Of a stretch of 64,000 nucleotides of DNA, positions 37,489-50,003 are shown one piece after another. The DNA is from Branchiostoma lanceolatum (lineage: Eukaryota; Chordata; Leptocardii; Amphioxiformes; Branchiostomatidae): NCBI RefSeq assembly GCF_035083965.1, contig NC_089724.1, positions 8,224,501 through 8,288,500 of the forward strand. The letters are read 5' to 3'. Both the position numbers and the translations under genes were made by a program. Position 1 is the stretch's first letter, and each line of letters starts with the position of its first letter. A model generated the notes under the pieces. It was given only the letters and a program-made list of their open reading frames with translations, ran no database searches and was not told where the DNA came from.

Positions 37489-39561
37489 AGAATCTTTCCT
37501 GGTTAATCGTTCATTCATTCAGGAAAACAGAAGGCAAACCAATTTTACTTTTACATCGAATTAATTGACTTTTTACAGTGTTTTTTCAAACCTTTCATAC
37601 TGATACAACCTATACTATTTTCCACCTCTCAGAATGAATGATGAAATATAAGTCCACAGCTGGGCAGTCCACAGCTGGGCAAAAAAATTACATTTTCTAC
37701 CATTGATAATCTTGATGAAACCTCACACAAATTTTTGGATAGTAAAAGTGAAGTTGGTTTGACTTTCCACTTTCAGACCAACATGTTTCACTCTCAGGGC
37801 ATTAACTGTTTAACATTGCTTCTTGCAGTTTGATGAGTTTTTATCATATTCCATAAAAGTTCATTGTCTGTATTGAAACAAGGAAAGGACATGATAAGCC
37901 ATTTTTTTACAAATGTGGTGATGGCATGGTTTTAGTACATTTTATACATCTATTAGAAGTACCCAGTACCTTTTTAAAACAGTGAAGCGTTATGATGTGG
38001 TATATATTTATTGGTGGCATGAATCTTGGTGCATGGCAGCTGTAGTAAATAAGAGTCTATTTTGGGAAGACTATTTATCTAGTAGGCATTTGTAGGTTTT
38101 TAATGTGGGAAGTGTGTATAACTATAAGTGTATCTCAATACTTGAATATTGCAATGCTAGAAAATAATCTAGAGACTGTTTAAAAGTAGGAAAATGTGAT
38201 GTTTGGAAAATGGTGTGCAAGTCAACAATTGTTGTCTTTTAGAGAGGGATTATGTAAATATAGAATGGCAACAGCTGTATTAGATGTTTAAACAACAAGC
38301 ATAATTTTGTATGAAACTCTTATCTTGCATGAAAATTGTGTCTGTAGAGGTAACTGTTTTTACACCTGAAAGCCATCAGGCTTTTTACGGTATTTTACAG
38401 TGTTATTCATCCTGTATTAGTTTTACCAAATATAATATTAAGAATTTTACATCTCAATATGGAAAGGCTGAGTAAACTTTTTTACAATGTAATTTTGACT
38501 GTTTTAAAATATTTCATACTGATAATCACTTCTCAACATGGACCAGGTCTGTCTTTTTTAAAACTAAATATTACCTGTATATGAAGCATTTCCACAATCA
38601 TGCAACTACTTATCTCACCGTGGTTAGATTCTTACATGTCTGTCAGATAGTGAGGTCCCACAAGTCGCAAGATCTAATCCAGGTCTTTTGAAATATCAAT
38701 TTTCATGTGATGTACTAACTAGGTTTTAAACTAACCCATGAGATATATGTGAGAAAAATGGAAAAGTTGATCTTCAAAAATTAATAGTAATTTGTACAAA
38801 ATGGAAATGCAGAACCAAAGGAAAAAAAAATTGCAGCAATCCCCACCTATTCTTCATGGACCCTCCCAAGCCGGGGCAATATCTCAGATAGTATTGACTG
38901 TCTCCATGGATCACTTTTTTGTACCTTTGTATTGTTTATTTATTAATTAATAAGTACTAACATTGTTCTATATCCATCTACTGGTTACTGTAACAAGTAT
39001 CTGGTGTGAAGTACATTATATGATAATACCTGACAATATGTGTGTATTGAAGGATTCTTCTAATCTTTATTGGGTATTTTCTATACATATACATTTACAG
39101 ACATTCATTCTCAATATGCCAACTACAATGTATACCTTTCTTAGACTTAAGCAACTATGGGGGAAGGAACTAGATCTAGTCACAAGTTGATTTATGTAGT
39201 TTCTATATACTGAAATACATGTTTGTCCTATATCACTACTTAGCCTCAACAGTTATGACAGACTGAAAACATAGATCACAAGTATGTAAAATTGGCACAA
39301 CTATGCTAATATCATGATGTGAGCCCTTTTCCAAAGTAGACATGGACTCTTTTTGCAGTCATACCCATCAGCCAAAGATTTTTTTTAAATACATACAAAG
39401 TGCATTGTACACCTCACAATTTGCATACAGTATTAAGGTAATAAGTTACGCATAATATATCTTTTGCCAGAGGTGTTATGATATGAGTGGGATAGGACAC
39501 TGGAATTCCTAGTCCCTTGCAACATGTGAAGCTTTGGTTCCCGTTCACATCTTGAGTTCTT
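37489..39561. other. NRM 3' flank and convergent intergenic space
   Basis: About 2 kb of AT-rich sequence between the NRM stop and the stop of the minus-strand L27-PDZ gene. Both 3' UTRs must lie here. No gene, RNA or clear repeat was recognised. Confidence 0.5.
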
Positions 39562-42500
39562 CTATCCTGGACTGTATTGAAGTGTCTTGTAGTACTCATC
39601 CATTTCTGTAGGGAGAAACATAAGGAATGGTCAAGCCTCAGCATAGGTCAGTACAATTTTCACAAGTGCCAAAAGTCAATGTAGCAAGAAACCAGTTCCT
39701 CTTGATAAATTGTCTGATCATGGCACATGACCACAATTTGTTCATTTTTATTTAGAAAGTAGATCCATAGTCATATTTACTTACCAAGTAAACATTTGGA
39801 TGATTGACTTAAAAATATTAATATCTGTAAATAGTTATTTTTGAAAACCTACCTTCAGGGTTGTATAAAACCATCAAGGAAACTATGGTCCCCACTGGTA
39901 AGTTCTGAAACAGAAGTTTCAGAGTTAAATACATCTTGGAGATGATAAATTATACAGAGTCTCAAACTATGTTGTCTCTCAGTAGGTACCTCGAAGTAAA
40001 AGCAATTCAGCGCTGGACACAGGTGTGAGTCATGGCACCAGGTACAGCAATGTGTGAGGGTCATTCTACACCAAGGACAGCTCTGAGATAGCACCAGGTA
40101 CAGCAATGTCATTCAGCACCAAGGACAGAACTGAGAGCACCAGGAACAGCAATGTTTGAGGGTGATTCAGCACCAAGGACAGAACTGAGAGCACCAGGAA
40201 CAGCTGTGTGTGAGGGTCATTCAGCACCAAGGACTGAACTGAGAGCACCAGGAACAGCAATGTTTGAGGGTCATTCAGCACCAAGGACAGCTCTGAGATA
40301 GTACCAGGTACAGCAATGTGTGAGGGTCATTCAGCACCAAGGACAGAACTGAGAGCACCAGTAACAGCTGTGTGTGTGAGGGTCATTCAGCACCAAGGAC
40401 AGCTCTGAGAAGCACCAGGAATAGCTATGTGTGAGGGTCATTCAGCACCAAGGACTGAACTGAGAGCACCAGGAACAGCAATGTTTGAGGGTCATTCAGC
40501 ACCAAGGACAGAACTGAGAGCACCAGTAACAGCTGTGTGTGTGAGGGTCATTCAGCACCAAGGAAAGCTCTGAGAAGCACCAGGAATAGCTATGTGTGAG
40601 GGTCATTCAGCACCAAGGACAGCTCTGCGATAGCACCAGGTACAGCAATGTGTGAGGGTCATTCAGAACCAAGGACAGAACTGAGAACACCAGGAATAGC
40701 TATGTGTGAGGGTTATTCAGCACCAAGGACAGCTATCATTCACATTTAATGTTGGATATGTGACCCTATGGTCAGCATCACATAATATTGTTAAGGCAAC
40801 TCACCAGAATGTAGTCAGCAGCTGCCAAATGGGACCGGCCCCCTGCAAGAATAATTAGGTATTAAAAAAACAGAAGTGTATTACTTGATGAATCTTCTGT
40901 AAATGTGACCATGAATGCTCCAAGTGATGATTTAGATTAGAATTAGATTGTAAGTGCTGTGTAAACAAAGCTAAGCATCTTAAAGTAAACACGATTACAG
41001 AAACTCTCCAACTCAACCAGGGCTAGCTGTCTCCAACTTCAGATTCTTATCCGTCCCACTCAATGTTTACAATCCATTTTTGCTTATTTCCGTTGCTTAA
41101 TTTGTAATCTTAGGCTTTTGAAAATACAATTTTATTAATTTCATGTCAAGTTCTGATATTTTGGATGGACGGCTTGAATTTCTTGAGCAAATGAGCAAAT
41201 TTCTGTCCAGGGATTTAACAATGGGTCCTGGAGACAGCACTGAACTTAACTACATTTCACCACCTACCTAAGTCATAATTATCTACTTCAACAATTTGGT
41301 CCCCTATAAGGAGCCTCCCGTCCATCCAGGCCACGCCCCCGGGTGTGACCTCAGAGATGAAAGTCCCATGATGCTCTGATCCCACCAGTTTCAGTCCTAG
41401 GCCCCCTACACCTTTGATGACTTCTACTAGTCGCAGTTCTTCCGACTGTGACAACACAAACAATGAAGCTTAATTAGTACTGTATACTTGTTTATGTTTG
41501 TTTGTTTATTTTTATTTTACCAGGGGAGTCATATCGCCAGCTGGCGTTTTTCAATGAGCCCTGGGGGGGAAATCCCCAAACAAAGTTGTTTACATAAAAT
41601 AACAAGTAACAATACATAATGTGAAGTAAAATTGATATGAAACCAAAGTAACTTAGATAACATATCAAACAAAACATAATATTACCAAATATATAAATCA
41701 ACATCATATACTAAGTGACAAAATATAATGGAATAAAATGAAATGAAATCAGGTTGAATTTGCATATCAATGTTGACATAATGTGAAATCATATTAATAA
41801 ATGAGTGAACCAAAAATATATTTACATAAGAGATAACCGAAATTTAAACACTAGTTGAGTTCTCTTGTATATATAGTTTTGAAAGCACCGATAGATGTTG
41901 CATCTCTTACTTGTAGTGGCAGTGAGTTCCATAGGACCGCGCCAGAGAAAGAGAACGATCTCTTCTTGTACTGTAGGCGTGCTTTTGGTAGTTGAAGCCC
42001 CCCCTGTGTGCTGAAACGGGTGTTGTGTGTATGGGTATGGGCAGAAGTTGTGAAAAGTTGGGACATGTGTGGTGGTGATAGGTCATTTAGTGCTTTGTAC
42101 ATTAAGACGGCCTTAGCTCTTTTGTGGAGCCTCTCTACAGTGGTCCAGCCTAGTAAATTCAGAACGGTTGCGCTGGGAGTGTGGCGGTCGCACCCTAACA
42201 CTACCCTGCCTGCTCTGTTCTGCAACTTCTAGAGTTTATCTAAGCACCCCTTACCTCCCTGGTCCCAGACACTGCTGCAGTATTGGATGTGGGGGAGAAA
42301 CAATGTATTATAGATTACCAGCATAGCTTGCCTGTTCAAGTATGGACTGAGGCATTTCATAATTCCAATTGTCCGAGCTAATTTCTTGGAGACAAGTAGA
42401 AAGTGGTCATTCCATAGTAGGGCATTGTCAATGACAACTCCTAGATACTTAAACGTGTCGACTTGTTCCAAGTCTGTATTAGCTAGGGTAAGTTGTAAAT

Positions 42501-45500
42501 GCTGGTCAGAGGCTCTGGATCTTTGAGAGGCAACCAGCATAGATTTACACTTGGTAGGGTTTAAAGAGAGCTTATTGGCGATAAACCACTGAACTAGCCG
42601 GGTAGAGTCTTTCTGGATTGTTTCCTGTATTGTTTGTATTCTATTGTGTGCGAAGTATAAAATGGTATCGTCTGCATACATGGCTACTTTACATGACCGT
42701 ATGCAGTTAGGCAAATCATTGATATACACAATGAAAAGGAGGGGTCCAAGAATGGACCCCTGCGGAAAAAATCTATCCAGTAACTTGAGTAACTTTTGTC
42801 TTGTGACGTTATATCTTCTTACCTAGATGTCTAACCTTCATCATTGCATGTAGCCTTAGATCCTTAGTGTACTACCTCAGAAGAGCGCAAATACTGTACA
42901 TGTAGAAATGTTCGCAGTCGTTTTATATTCGTAGTTTTCACGGTGAACTTTTACTGCAAACATAAAAAACCCGCAAAAAGCCGTTCCATTGTGTGACTGT
43001 AGCACTACTATTGCTTCAAACGTTAACACTCCATTTCTCCCTACCGCGAAATTAAATCCCCAAAAACATTTCTACATTTACAGTACTGTACTTTCAATAA
43101 CTATATACAGTACTAGGCTTATTACTTCTAGAACAACACGTGATTGATGTTGCATTGTTTCAGTGTGAACATTCTGTAATCTGTAGTAACAAAACAGTAA
43201 TCACCTACTAGGTAGAAAATATGTGCATATATTACAGATTTGCCACAATCTAAAGCACGCCTGATGTTAGGAGATCAAAAGTTCCTAAGACTTCACCTGT
43301 CTATCAAGTGATGCCATGTCCTCATCAGCCACACAGTACCACTCATTGTCAAAGCTGCTTTGGTGGTCTATTCTCTGTCGCTTTGGTTCAGGTTGATCAG
43401 GCATTCTCGACTCTGCATCATCTGCAATGGTAGAAACAGGGAAGTCAGTACAACACAACCCACTTTCAATACTGCTTATTTTGTAAATTGTAAACTTGAT
43501 GTCACAGAAGCAGTGGATTGCTCATTCCTTGACAAACACTGGAGCTGATCAGTCGAAAATTTGGGTAAGTCCAATTTTTGTGTTGGCAATTACAGTTCAA
43601 CTTTAATTCAGATACAGATTGACTTTCAAGTGAATTTGACTTTAACTTGACTTTATTCAAATTGCAACAACACAACACAATGTGCAGAACCAGGCAGCAA
43701 ATGCTGGCCAGTGTACACTCAGGTGTAGCGAATGCTAATGAATGCTTTACACAGGTGTTTATGAATATGACTGCAATGAGCTAACAAAATGAAATATGCC
43801 ATTGGAAAGGCTCACGTTTTCTGCAGTTCCCTGAACATCTGCAGGTGGCGCTGCTGGGGACATTGTCCTCCAGGTTCCTGAGGAAGGGTGGTGTCCTACA
43901 GTGGGGGTTGGGGGATGAGGCTGTGGAAGGGAAGTCCAGGCTACTGAAACCTGTCCTGCACCAGGGGTCTCCTGAAACAGTTAAGTTAAATAACAAGCTT
44001 TTACAAAATGAGTCCATCAAAATGTACACTATCAATCTAAACTGTGTAGTAGGATCGTGTCTACATGTAGCTATCAATGGCAACATTTTGTGACAATGTC
44101 AGTACAAAATCTTCATGATTCTGAAGCTGTTACATACATTCAAAAACAGGTACATGTAACATGCAAACATTTTCAGCATACTGCACTAACAGTTTGTAGA
44201 CATGGTTACCACTGTTAGATAGAAATTTTGTAGATTTAATTGATAATTTGTATTGTATAATGTTGATGTTGTTTTTAGTGTGTGGGAGGGCAACTTGAAA
44301 AGGTGTCCATATACCTGTTTGGCCCTCCCTTTCATGTTGTGATGAATTCATATAAACAAATAGCACTCATGAGTTTATCATTCCCTGCAATGTAACCATG
44401 CATTTGTAGAATAAATGTAGAAGCTGGGGAGTTTCTGAGACAACTTGTCTTTGAGAAACCTCAGGACATTTTGACAAATGTGAATGCGGAAATGTTCGTG
44501 GTGGTTTTATGTTATCAGTTTTCGCGGCGACCGTTTCACCGCGACCTTAAAAGCACTGCAAACATTTTTGTCCAATACTGTAGCAGTATGTTACTATAGC
44601 TCTGCCACCAACTTAAAAACAGCGCGAACGTCTCCATTTTCCCTTAAGCGCGAAATAAAAACCACATGAACTTAAATGCATTTACAGTATGGTGAGTAAT
44701 GAAAAGAATTAAGCTGTCTAACCAGGGGGAGTACTGGAGAAACTGAAGTCCTGGTCTGTGCTGCTGTCTGCACCAATCAGAGCCACCTGAGCGCTGTCAC
44801 TCCAGTCTAGCGAGAACTCCAGGGTCTGGGGAGATGACCATATTTGGGATAAGGGACAGCCCATTTCAAAATTTATGAAGAATGGGTGGGGATGGTAAGA
44901 AAAAGAGTAAAAAAGATGAGTTAGCTTTAACTAAGGTACTAACTGCAAGTTTTAGCATTTCAGATGAGACCTTGTTTTTACAAACAAGTCCCCATAGGCA
45001 GCCCCATGCTCCCACACACTAAGTTCCGAAACCCCCACATTCTGACACCCATATATTAGGGTTAGGGTTTGTTGAAACATAGCCGCGCCAACGTCTGTAC
45101 ATAAGGGTTTAATCCCATGAACTAGTGTTTATGACTTCAGCAATGCACGATTCAAATGTATTACACCATCGACCAAATGCAAATGGGATTTCATCCAAAC
45201 TTGATTGTTGTTCTCAATTTGTCAGTCAATAAACTAAAAGCAAGCATTCAATAAAGGTATGTAATTGTTATATCTTTTATGCATCACAATGAAGTAGCAA
45301 CTGATGCACCTGAACATATTGCTGACAGATGTCTATGATAGCGTAGAAGAGCCTGCTCTTCATCATGTGGAGTGCACATCTCAGCACGTATCTGTGGACA
45401 GTGTCCTCGGGATCAGTCAGGGACTTAATCACAGACTGGAGGGCCTGGACAGCTCGGTCTATATCTGCAGGGGGAAGACAACATGGCTAAGAAGTACAGG

Positions 45501-48500
45501 GGTTACTGTAAATGCAGAAATGTTCACAGTGGTTTTATGTTAGTGGTTTTCGCCACTGCAAACATTTTGTCCAATATTGTAGCGCTACTGCAAACTTCAA
45601 ACCACTGGGAACACTCCATTTTAGCCTTAGCGTGAAATAAAACCACACAAACTTAAATGCATTTACAGTACCGGTACTGTAAAAGGGGAAATGTTTGCGG
45701 GGATTTAACTTTGTGGTAGGGAAAAGTGGAGTGTAACAGTAGTTTTTAGTTTGGGGTGAACACTGCTGTACAGGCTTTTGCTGTTAAAAGGGAAATGTTT
45801 GTAGTGGTTTTAAGTTTGAAATGAAGAGGCCACCATAAAAACAGCGAACGTAAAACAACTGGGAACAGTTCTGCTCTATTCAGTTTTGCCTATTGTAATT
45901 TTTTCCAATTGGTGCCTTCAATGATTTTACTGAAAACTGGCGACTAAATTGCATTGCATTTTCTGACACAACAGCTTTTGGTACTGCATTATGTTGCCAT
46001 TTCATTTCTTTTCAGCCTTTACCCAGAAACTTTGACGTGGATGTGCCCCAAACTAAGATATCAACTTGTTACTGCCCTTAGGTATGATGAGGATGTGAGA
46101 AAGGTCATGCCAGCTATGTTAAAAGTCAGGACCATAGTTTCAATAAAAACAAGAGTCTTAGGACCCAAAATCTCCATGAAACTTTGTTTTTTTATTAAAC
46201 CAGTTCCCCCCATTCTATATCGATCAATGGTATGACCCACACTGGCCGGGCAAGGGGAGAAGTGGCTATAAATAGCTACTGACCTAGATAAGAGACCAAC
46301 AGATGGTGCGACCTCAAAGCCCACAATAGAGTAGATATTCCTCATTACTTATGCAAATTCAGTATGAATTTGCATAAGTAGCACTTCAGTTTGCACATCT
46401 CTGTCCAACCTACCTGCATATCAAATAACATGAAAATCTGTCGCTCCTTTCTTCAGTTATTCTCCTTGCAAAATATTTACAAACACGCCATTGCAGTTCC
46501 AGTGACACATACCAGGGGGCCCAAAATCGACCTTGACCTTTCTCCTCCCAGCACCCACCCACATACCAAATATCATTTCAATCCATCCACACGTTCTTCA
46601 GTTATGCTGATTTTAAGCGTCCGGTGACACATACATACACACACGGTGACACAAACATACACACACGCGCACACACACGCAAACACACTAACTTCGCATG
46701 ATTTGCACTTCAGTGCGTACATCTCTGTCCAACCTACCTGCGTACCAAATAACATGAAAATCTGTTGTTCCTCTCTTCAGTTATACCCCTTTAGAACATT
46801 TTTACAAATAGGCCATTGCAGTTCCAGGGACACAAACCAGGGGGCCCAAAATCGACCTTGATCATTCTCCTCCCAGCGCATACCCACATACCAAATATCA
46901 TTATAATCCATCTACACGTTCTACAGTTATGCTGACTTTAAGCATCCGACGACACCCATGCAAACGATTTACCTCCTTACTTATGCAAATTCGGTCTCAT
47001 TTGCATAGTTTGCACTTAAGTGTGTACAACTTGGTCTAACCTACCTGTGTACCAAAGAACATGACGATCTGTCGATCCACTCTTCAGTTCTTCTACATTG
47101 AAGATTTTAACAAATACGCCATTGCAGTTCCAGTCACACATGCCAGGGGGCCCAAAATCGACCTTGACCTTCCTGCTCCTAACACCCACCCACATACCAA
47201 AAATCATTACAATCCATGTACAGGTTCTACAGTTATGGTGACTTTAAGCGTTTGGTGACACATACATACACACAAACACCAAACGCAAGCAAAACAGTAC
47301 CTCCATGAAAAAGCCTTTTTTCATGGAGATAATAAATTGATAAGACAGATGTTAGCATAGGGCTTTTTTATCCCAAAAGGTAGGTGTCACACAGGATTTC
47401 TTAATCTTCACCATTACACCTTCACTGATAACCTCCCCGCCTTCATTATAATTACAGTAATTTCCATTTTGATTAACACTGATGAGAATTAAATCCATGA
47501 ATACATGTAGACTAATGAGATCAAAATTCCTCCGAAGTAAAAGTCAGGCAGGGACAATCCATTGTAAGCTATGGTTGGGTGTTCAATGTTATCTTGCTTA
47601 TCTGACTGATAAGTACTCCCCCATGTCACAGTTGGTTAGTCCCCACTGACATGTAATCCCACAGAGCAGCTGCATCCTGTCCACAGTTTACATGGACTAG
47701 CAGGGGGACCCATTGTTATAAACAGAGTACTGCAAATGCATTTTATTTCGCGCTATGGCGAAAATGAAGTGTTCGCAGTGGTTTTTAGTTTGCGGCAGTG
47801 CTATAGCCACATACTGCTACGGTATTGGACAAAAATGTTTGCGGTGGTTTTAAATTTGTGGTGAAACGATTGCCGCAAAACCCGTGAAAACCACCGCGAA
47901 CATTTCTGCATTTACAGTATCTCTCAGCTAGAATGTCAGTCCAACTGTTTAAAGGGCACTTGTAATTCACGTTTGGCTGTCAGTTTGGTACCATAAAGAC
48001 AATCAAGGATCATTGAGACAATATTTACAGTAATTGAGGGTACTTAACCAGTAAATTGAAGTTGAGTATGTGTGAAATTAAAAATTTGTCTCTCCTCATA
48101 CCAGGTAATCCTTAGCAATAACATGACAAGTCCCAGGTGGTAACTTTATCCTCACTGGCACAGGAGGGGAGGTTCTTTAATTGGGTTATTCCATTTTCTT
48201 CATCAGGAGGGTCCATGGCAGACTACAGTTTAAGACTTTTTTAGACCTCTTGATCCTAAAAATCTACCATTTATGTCATTCTATTCCCTATAACCTCCTT
48301 GATTCTACTCAGCAATATCTTTATCTTAATAACTTTTTGTCACTTCTACTGCAGCATTTTATTTTGTACCATATTACAGATGATGAATACACTAAATATC
48401 ATCATCATGACTTCAGAATTTTTCTTGCAAAAACTGTAAAACCGCCATCATGGGATGGGAGTGCCAGAAAAGCTTAGCCTGGGTAGCAGTCTCCGTAGTA

Positions 48501-49372
48501 ACCGCTGGCTTCAATTTTTTCCGTGGTTTAGCAAGCGAAAAGATTGAGCCAGCGGTTACTACGGAGGATGGTACCAAGTAAAGTTCCAAGAGCTGAACAA
48601 TCCAAATGTAGACATCTGGAAACTATGAGTCAGAGAGGGAGGAATGGAGGGAGGGCGTATGGAATGGACTCCCGGGGAAGTCTGGAATTCACTCAGTCAA
48701 GGTCAGGACATTATAGGTCAGGTTCAACTGATTGAAAACAAATCTAAAGTATGGAACGGACACATACACCATGTTTTGATATTAGAAATCAACTTGTCGA
48801 TAAATTTGCTAGCTTCTGCTAAATGCTTCCTGCAGATTTGATGATTTATTTCATTGACCTTTGTATAGCTGTGTAAAATGAAGGTCAGGTAACAAATTTG
48901 GCAGGGTTAAACTGTTAAACGGCTAACAGTTAGGTACAAATCTAAAGAGACCCCCCCCCCGAGATCGTTATCCTGTGGTCTGTTGATATCTCTTTCAAGA
49001 CCTTAAAACTTACTGTCTGTAGGCTGGTTTAAAAGTATTGTTATGACCAAGTTAATGAAACAATTAAATTTCAGAAGAAAATGTTAAGCCGCTGTGACCT
49101 TTTAAATAACAAGCAATCGATGTTAAGTTTCAGGTTCAACTGCAACTTAGACAAATCATGTGTATCCCGATCCACTCAAACATAAACGTAAGAGCGAGTA
49201 CGTTTTCTTAAGTAAACATATTCTTAAACTTCTTAAAGTCTCTCTGAAAGTTTTATAGGACGTATCGATCACTCGGGGAAGATTTTAGTTAATGTATATA
49301 GTATACTGTTACAATTATGAAACAACGACAGTGAAACTCCAACACTTCCTCACCTTCTTTGATGATCGGCAT
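39562..49372 (-). CDS. Small L27-PDZ scaffold protein (DLG/LIN7-like)
   Basis: Minus-strand exons: 49354-49372 (ATG), 45310-45464, 44723-44825, 43816-43971, 43297-43421, 41268-41445, 40805-40842, 39853-39904, 39562-39605 (TAG). They join in frame to 289 residues. Residues ~1-60 resemble the first L27 domain of DLG1, including the MPxxKxD start and the FYAIIDICQQYV helix. Residues ~93-186 are a Ser/Pro/Cys-rich linker with a basic PEPKRQR patch. Residues ~189-275 form one PDZ domain with GLGL carboxylate loop (201-204), GDQIVEVDNYDL, and His250 at the start of helix B, which predicts class I ligands. The tail VLYNPEEMDEYYKTLQ follows the PDZ as in DLG PDZ3 and LIN7. No SH3 or guanylate-kinase domain follows; the stop comes 14 codons after the PDZ. 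Likely a cell-junction scaffold; exact orthology is unsettled. Confidence 0.88.
40040..40735. repeat. ~60-bp minisatellite, about 11-12 copies
   Basis: Tandem units contain GTGAGGGTCATTCAGCACCA, AGGACAGAACTGAGAGCACC and AGGAACAGCAATGT. Two sub-types alternate (ACAGAACTGAGAG and ACAGCTCTGAGA). Lies in the intron between L27-PDZ exons 39853-39904 and 40805-40842. Confidence 0.95.
41495..42785 (-). pseudogene. 5'-truncated non-LTR retrotransposon (LINE), RT domain with nonsense codon
   Basis: On the minus strand from about 42770 the frame reads PQGSILGPLLF, YINDLP, the catalytic YADD box, LSLNPTKCKSM, FKYLGVVID, YLNRQAMLVIYNTLFLPHIQYC, then KLQNRAGRVVLG and SFSFSGAVLWNSLP to a stop at about 41851. 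One TAG at 42229-42231 interrupts an otherwise open frame. The endonuclease and upstream RT are missing, which fits 5' truncation on insertion. The 3' end carries AAATAAACAAACAAAC. It sits in an intron of the L27-PDZ gene, same strand. Confidence 0.9.
42894..43088. mobile_element. ~200-bp MITE family, copy B
   Basis: Starts GTACATGTAGAAATGTTCGC and ends ACATTTCTACATTTACAGTA. The interior AAAGCCGTTCCATTGTGTGA is identical to the copy at 49.6 kb. Confidence 0.8.
43505..43605. repeat. Dispersed element, copy 3 (partial)
   Basis: AGCAGTGGATTGCTCATTCC followed by CAGTCGAAAATTTGGGTAAG and TCCAATTTTTGTGTTGGCAA matches the ends of the elements at 11.1 and 24.6 kb. Confidence 0.55.
44478..44692. mobile_element. 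~200-bp MITE family, copy C
   Basis: GTGAATGCGGAAATGTTCGT at the left and AAATGCATTTACAGTATGG at the right; interior GCGGCGACCG and GCGCGAAATAAAAACC are family-typical. Confidence 0.75.
45500..45675. mobile_element. ~200-bp MITE family, copy D
   Basis: Begins TTACTGTAAATGCAGAAATG and ends AAATGCATTTACAGTACC. It directly abuts copy E. Confidence 0.8.
45676..45885. mobile_element. ~200-bp MITE family, copy E (degenerate)
   Basis: GGTACTGTAAAAGGGGAAAT and TTTGCGGGGATTTAACTTTG, then AAAACAGCGAACGTAAAAC, follow the family pattern with many changes. Confidence 0.55.
46345..47290. repeat. ~300-bp tandem repeat, three copies
   Basis: Each unit runs CTTATGCAAATTC, GTTTGCAC, TCCAACCTACCTG, ATAACATGAAAATCTGT, GCCATTGCAGTTCCAG, AGGGGGCCCAAAATCGACCT, ACCCACATACCAAATATCAT, then a variable (AC)n. 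Copies start at about 46345, 46675 and 46978. Located in the first intron of the L27-PDZ gene. Confidence 0.93.
47728..47922. mobile_element. ~200-bp MITE family, copy F
   Basis: GTACTGCAAATGCATTTTAT and TCGCGCTATGGCGAAAAT at the left; CCGCGAACATTTCTGCATTT then ACAGTATC at the right. Confidence 0.8.
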
Positions 49373-49599
49373 TTCCCCGACTCAGAGTTCACGCGAAGCT
49401 CCGTTTGATCATATCTCGCCGTTCTCCAAGTATCAGATCAAACTAAGGTAGCTCCTTTCTCAGGATTCCAAACATTTGGACTTGTGACTTCCATACCCAC
49501 GCTGGTTGCCATCTTGGAAAGTCTTTGACCCAAAACGAGGTCGCAGACGCGAGATTCTTATCTTAGCTCGAATCTTTAATCATGGCAGGCCGGGGAGGT

Positions 49600-49810
49600 A
49601 CTGTAAATGCAGAAATGTTCGCGGTGGTTTTATGTTCGCGGTTTTCGCAGTGAACTCTTTACCGCGAACTTAAAATCACGACAAAAAGCCGTTCCATTGT
49701 GTGACTGTAGCGCTACTATTGTTTCAAACGTAAACTGAAAACCACAGCGAACACTCCATTTTCTCCATACCGCGAAATTAAATCCGCGAACATTTCTGCA
49801 TTTACAGTAC
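49600..49810. mobile_element. ~200-bp MITE family, copy G (best preserved)
   Basis: GTACTGTAAATGCAGAAATG at the left is exactly inverted as CATTTCTGCATTTACAGTAC at the right, giving a 20-base perfect outer arm with GTAC ends. Inner GCGGTGGTTTTATGTTCGCG and ACCGCGAAATTAAATCCGCG arms are also related. No coding capacity. Confidence 0.9.
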
Positions 49811-50003
49811 TTTGAACGGGTGCCAGGTTGAGGGAATTTATGGAAGGGAAGGGAATTCTGACTCATGTACAGGGGTGGACCGCGTTAGGATCTGAGAGAA
49901 TAAGAGGTCTTAAACTTTAAAATCAAATTCAAGGACAAGCTGATGAAAATTCCACAGAGAAATTGAATTGCATTAGATTACATTTTGTAATTGTTTTGAA
50001 TTA

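Noticed and set aside
37489-39561. Extra coding exons after NRM
   Set aside because: Stops are frequent in all frames and no splice-bounded hydrophobic segment was found.
46391-47258. Short frames with repeated HTRGPKIDLDL peptides
   Set aside because: They come from the 300-bp tandem repeat and are broken by stops and (AC)n tracts in every copy.
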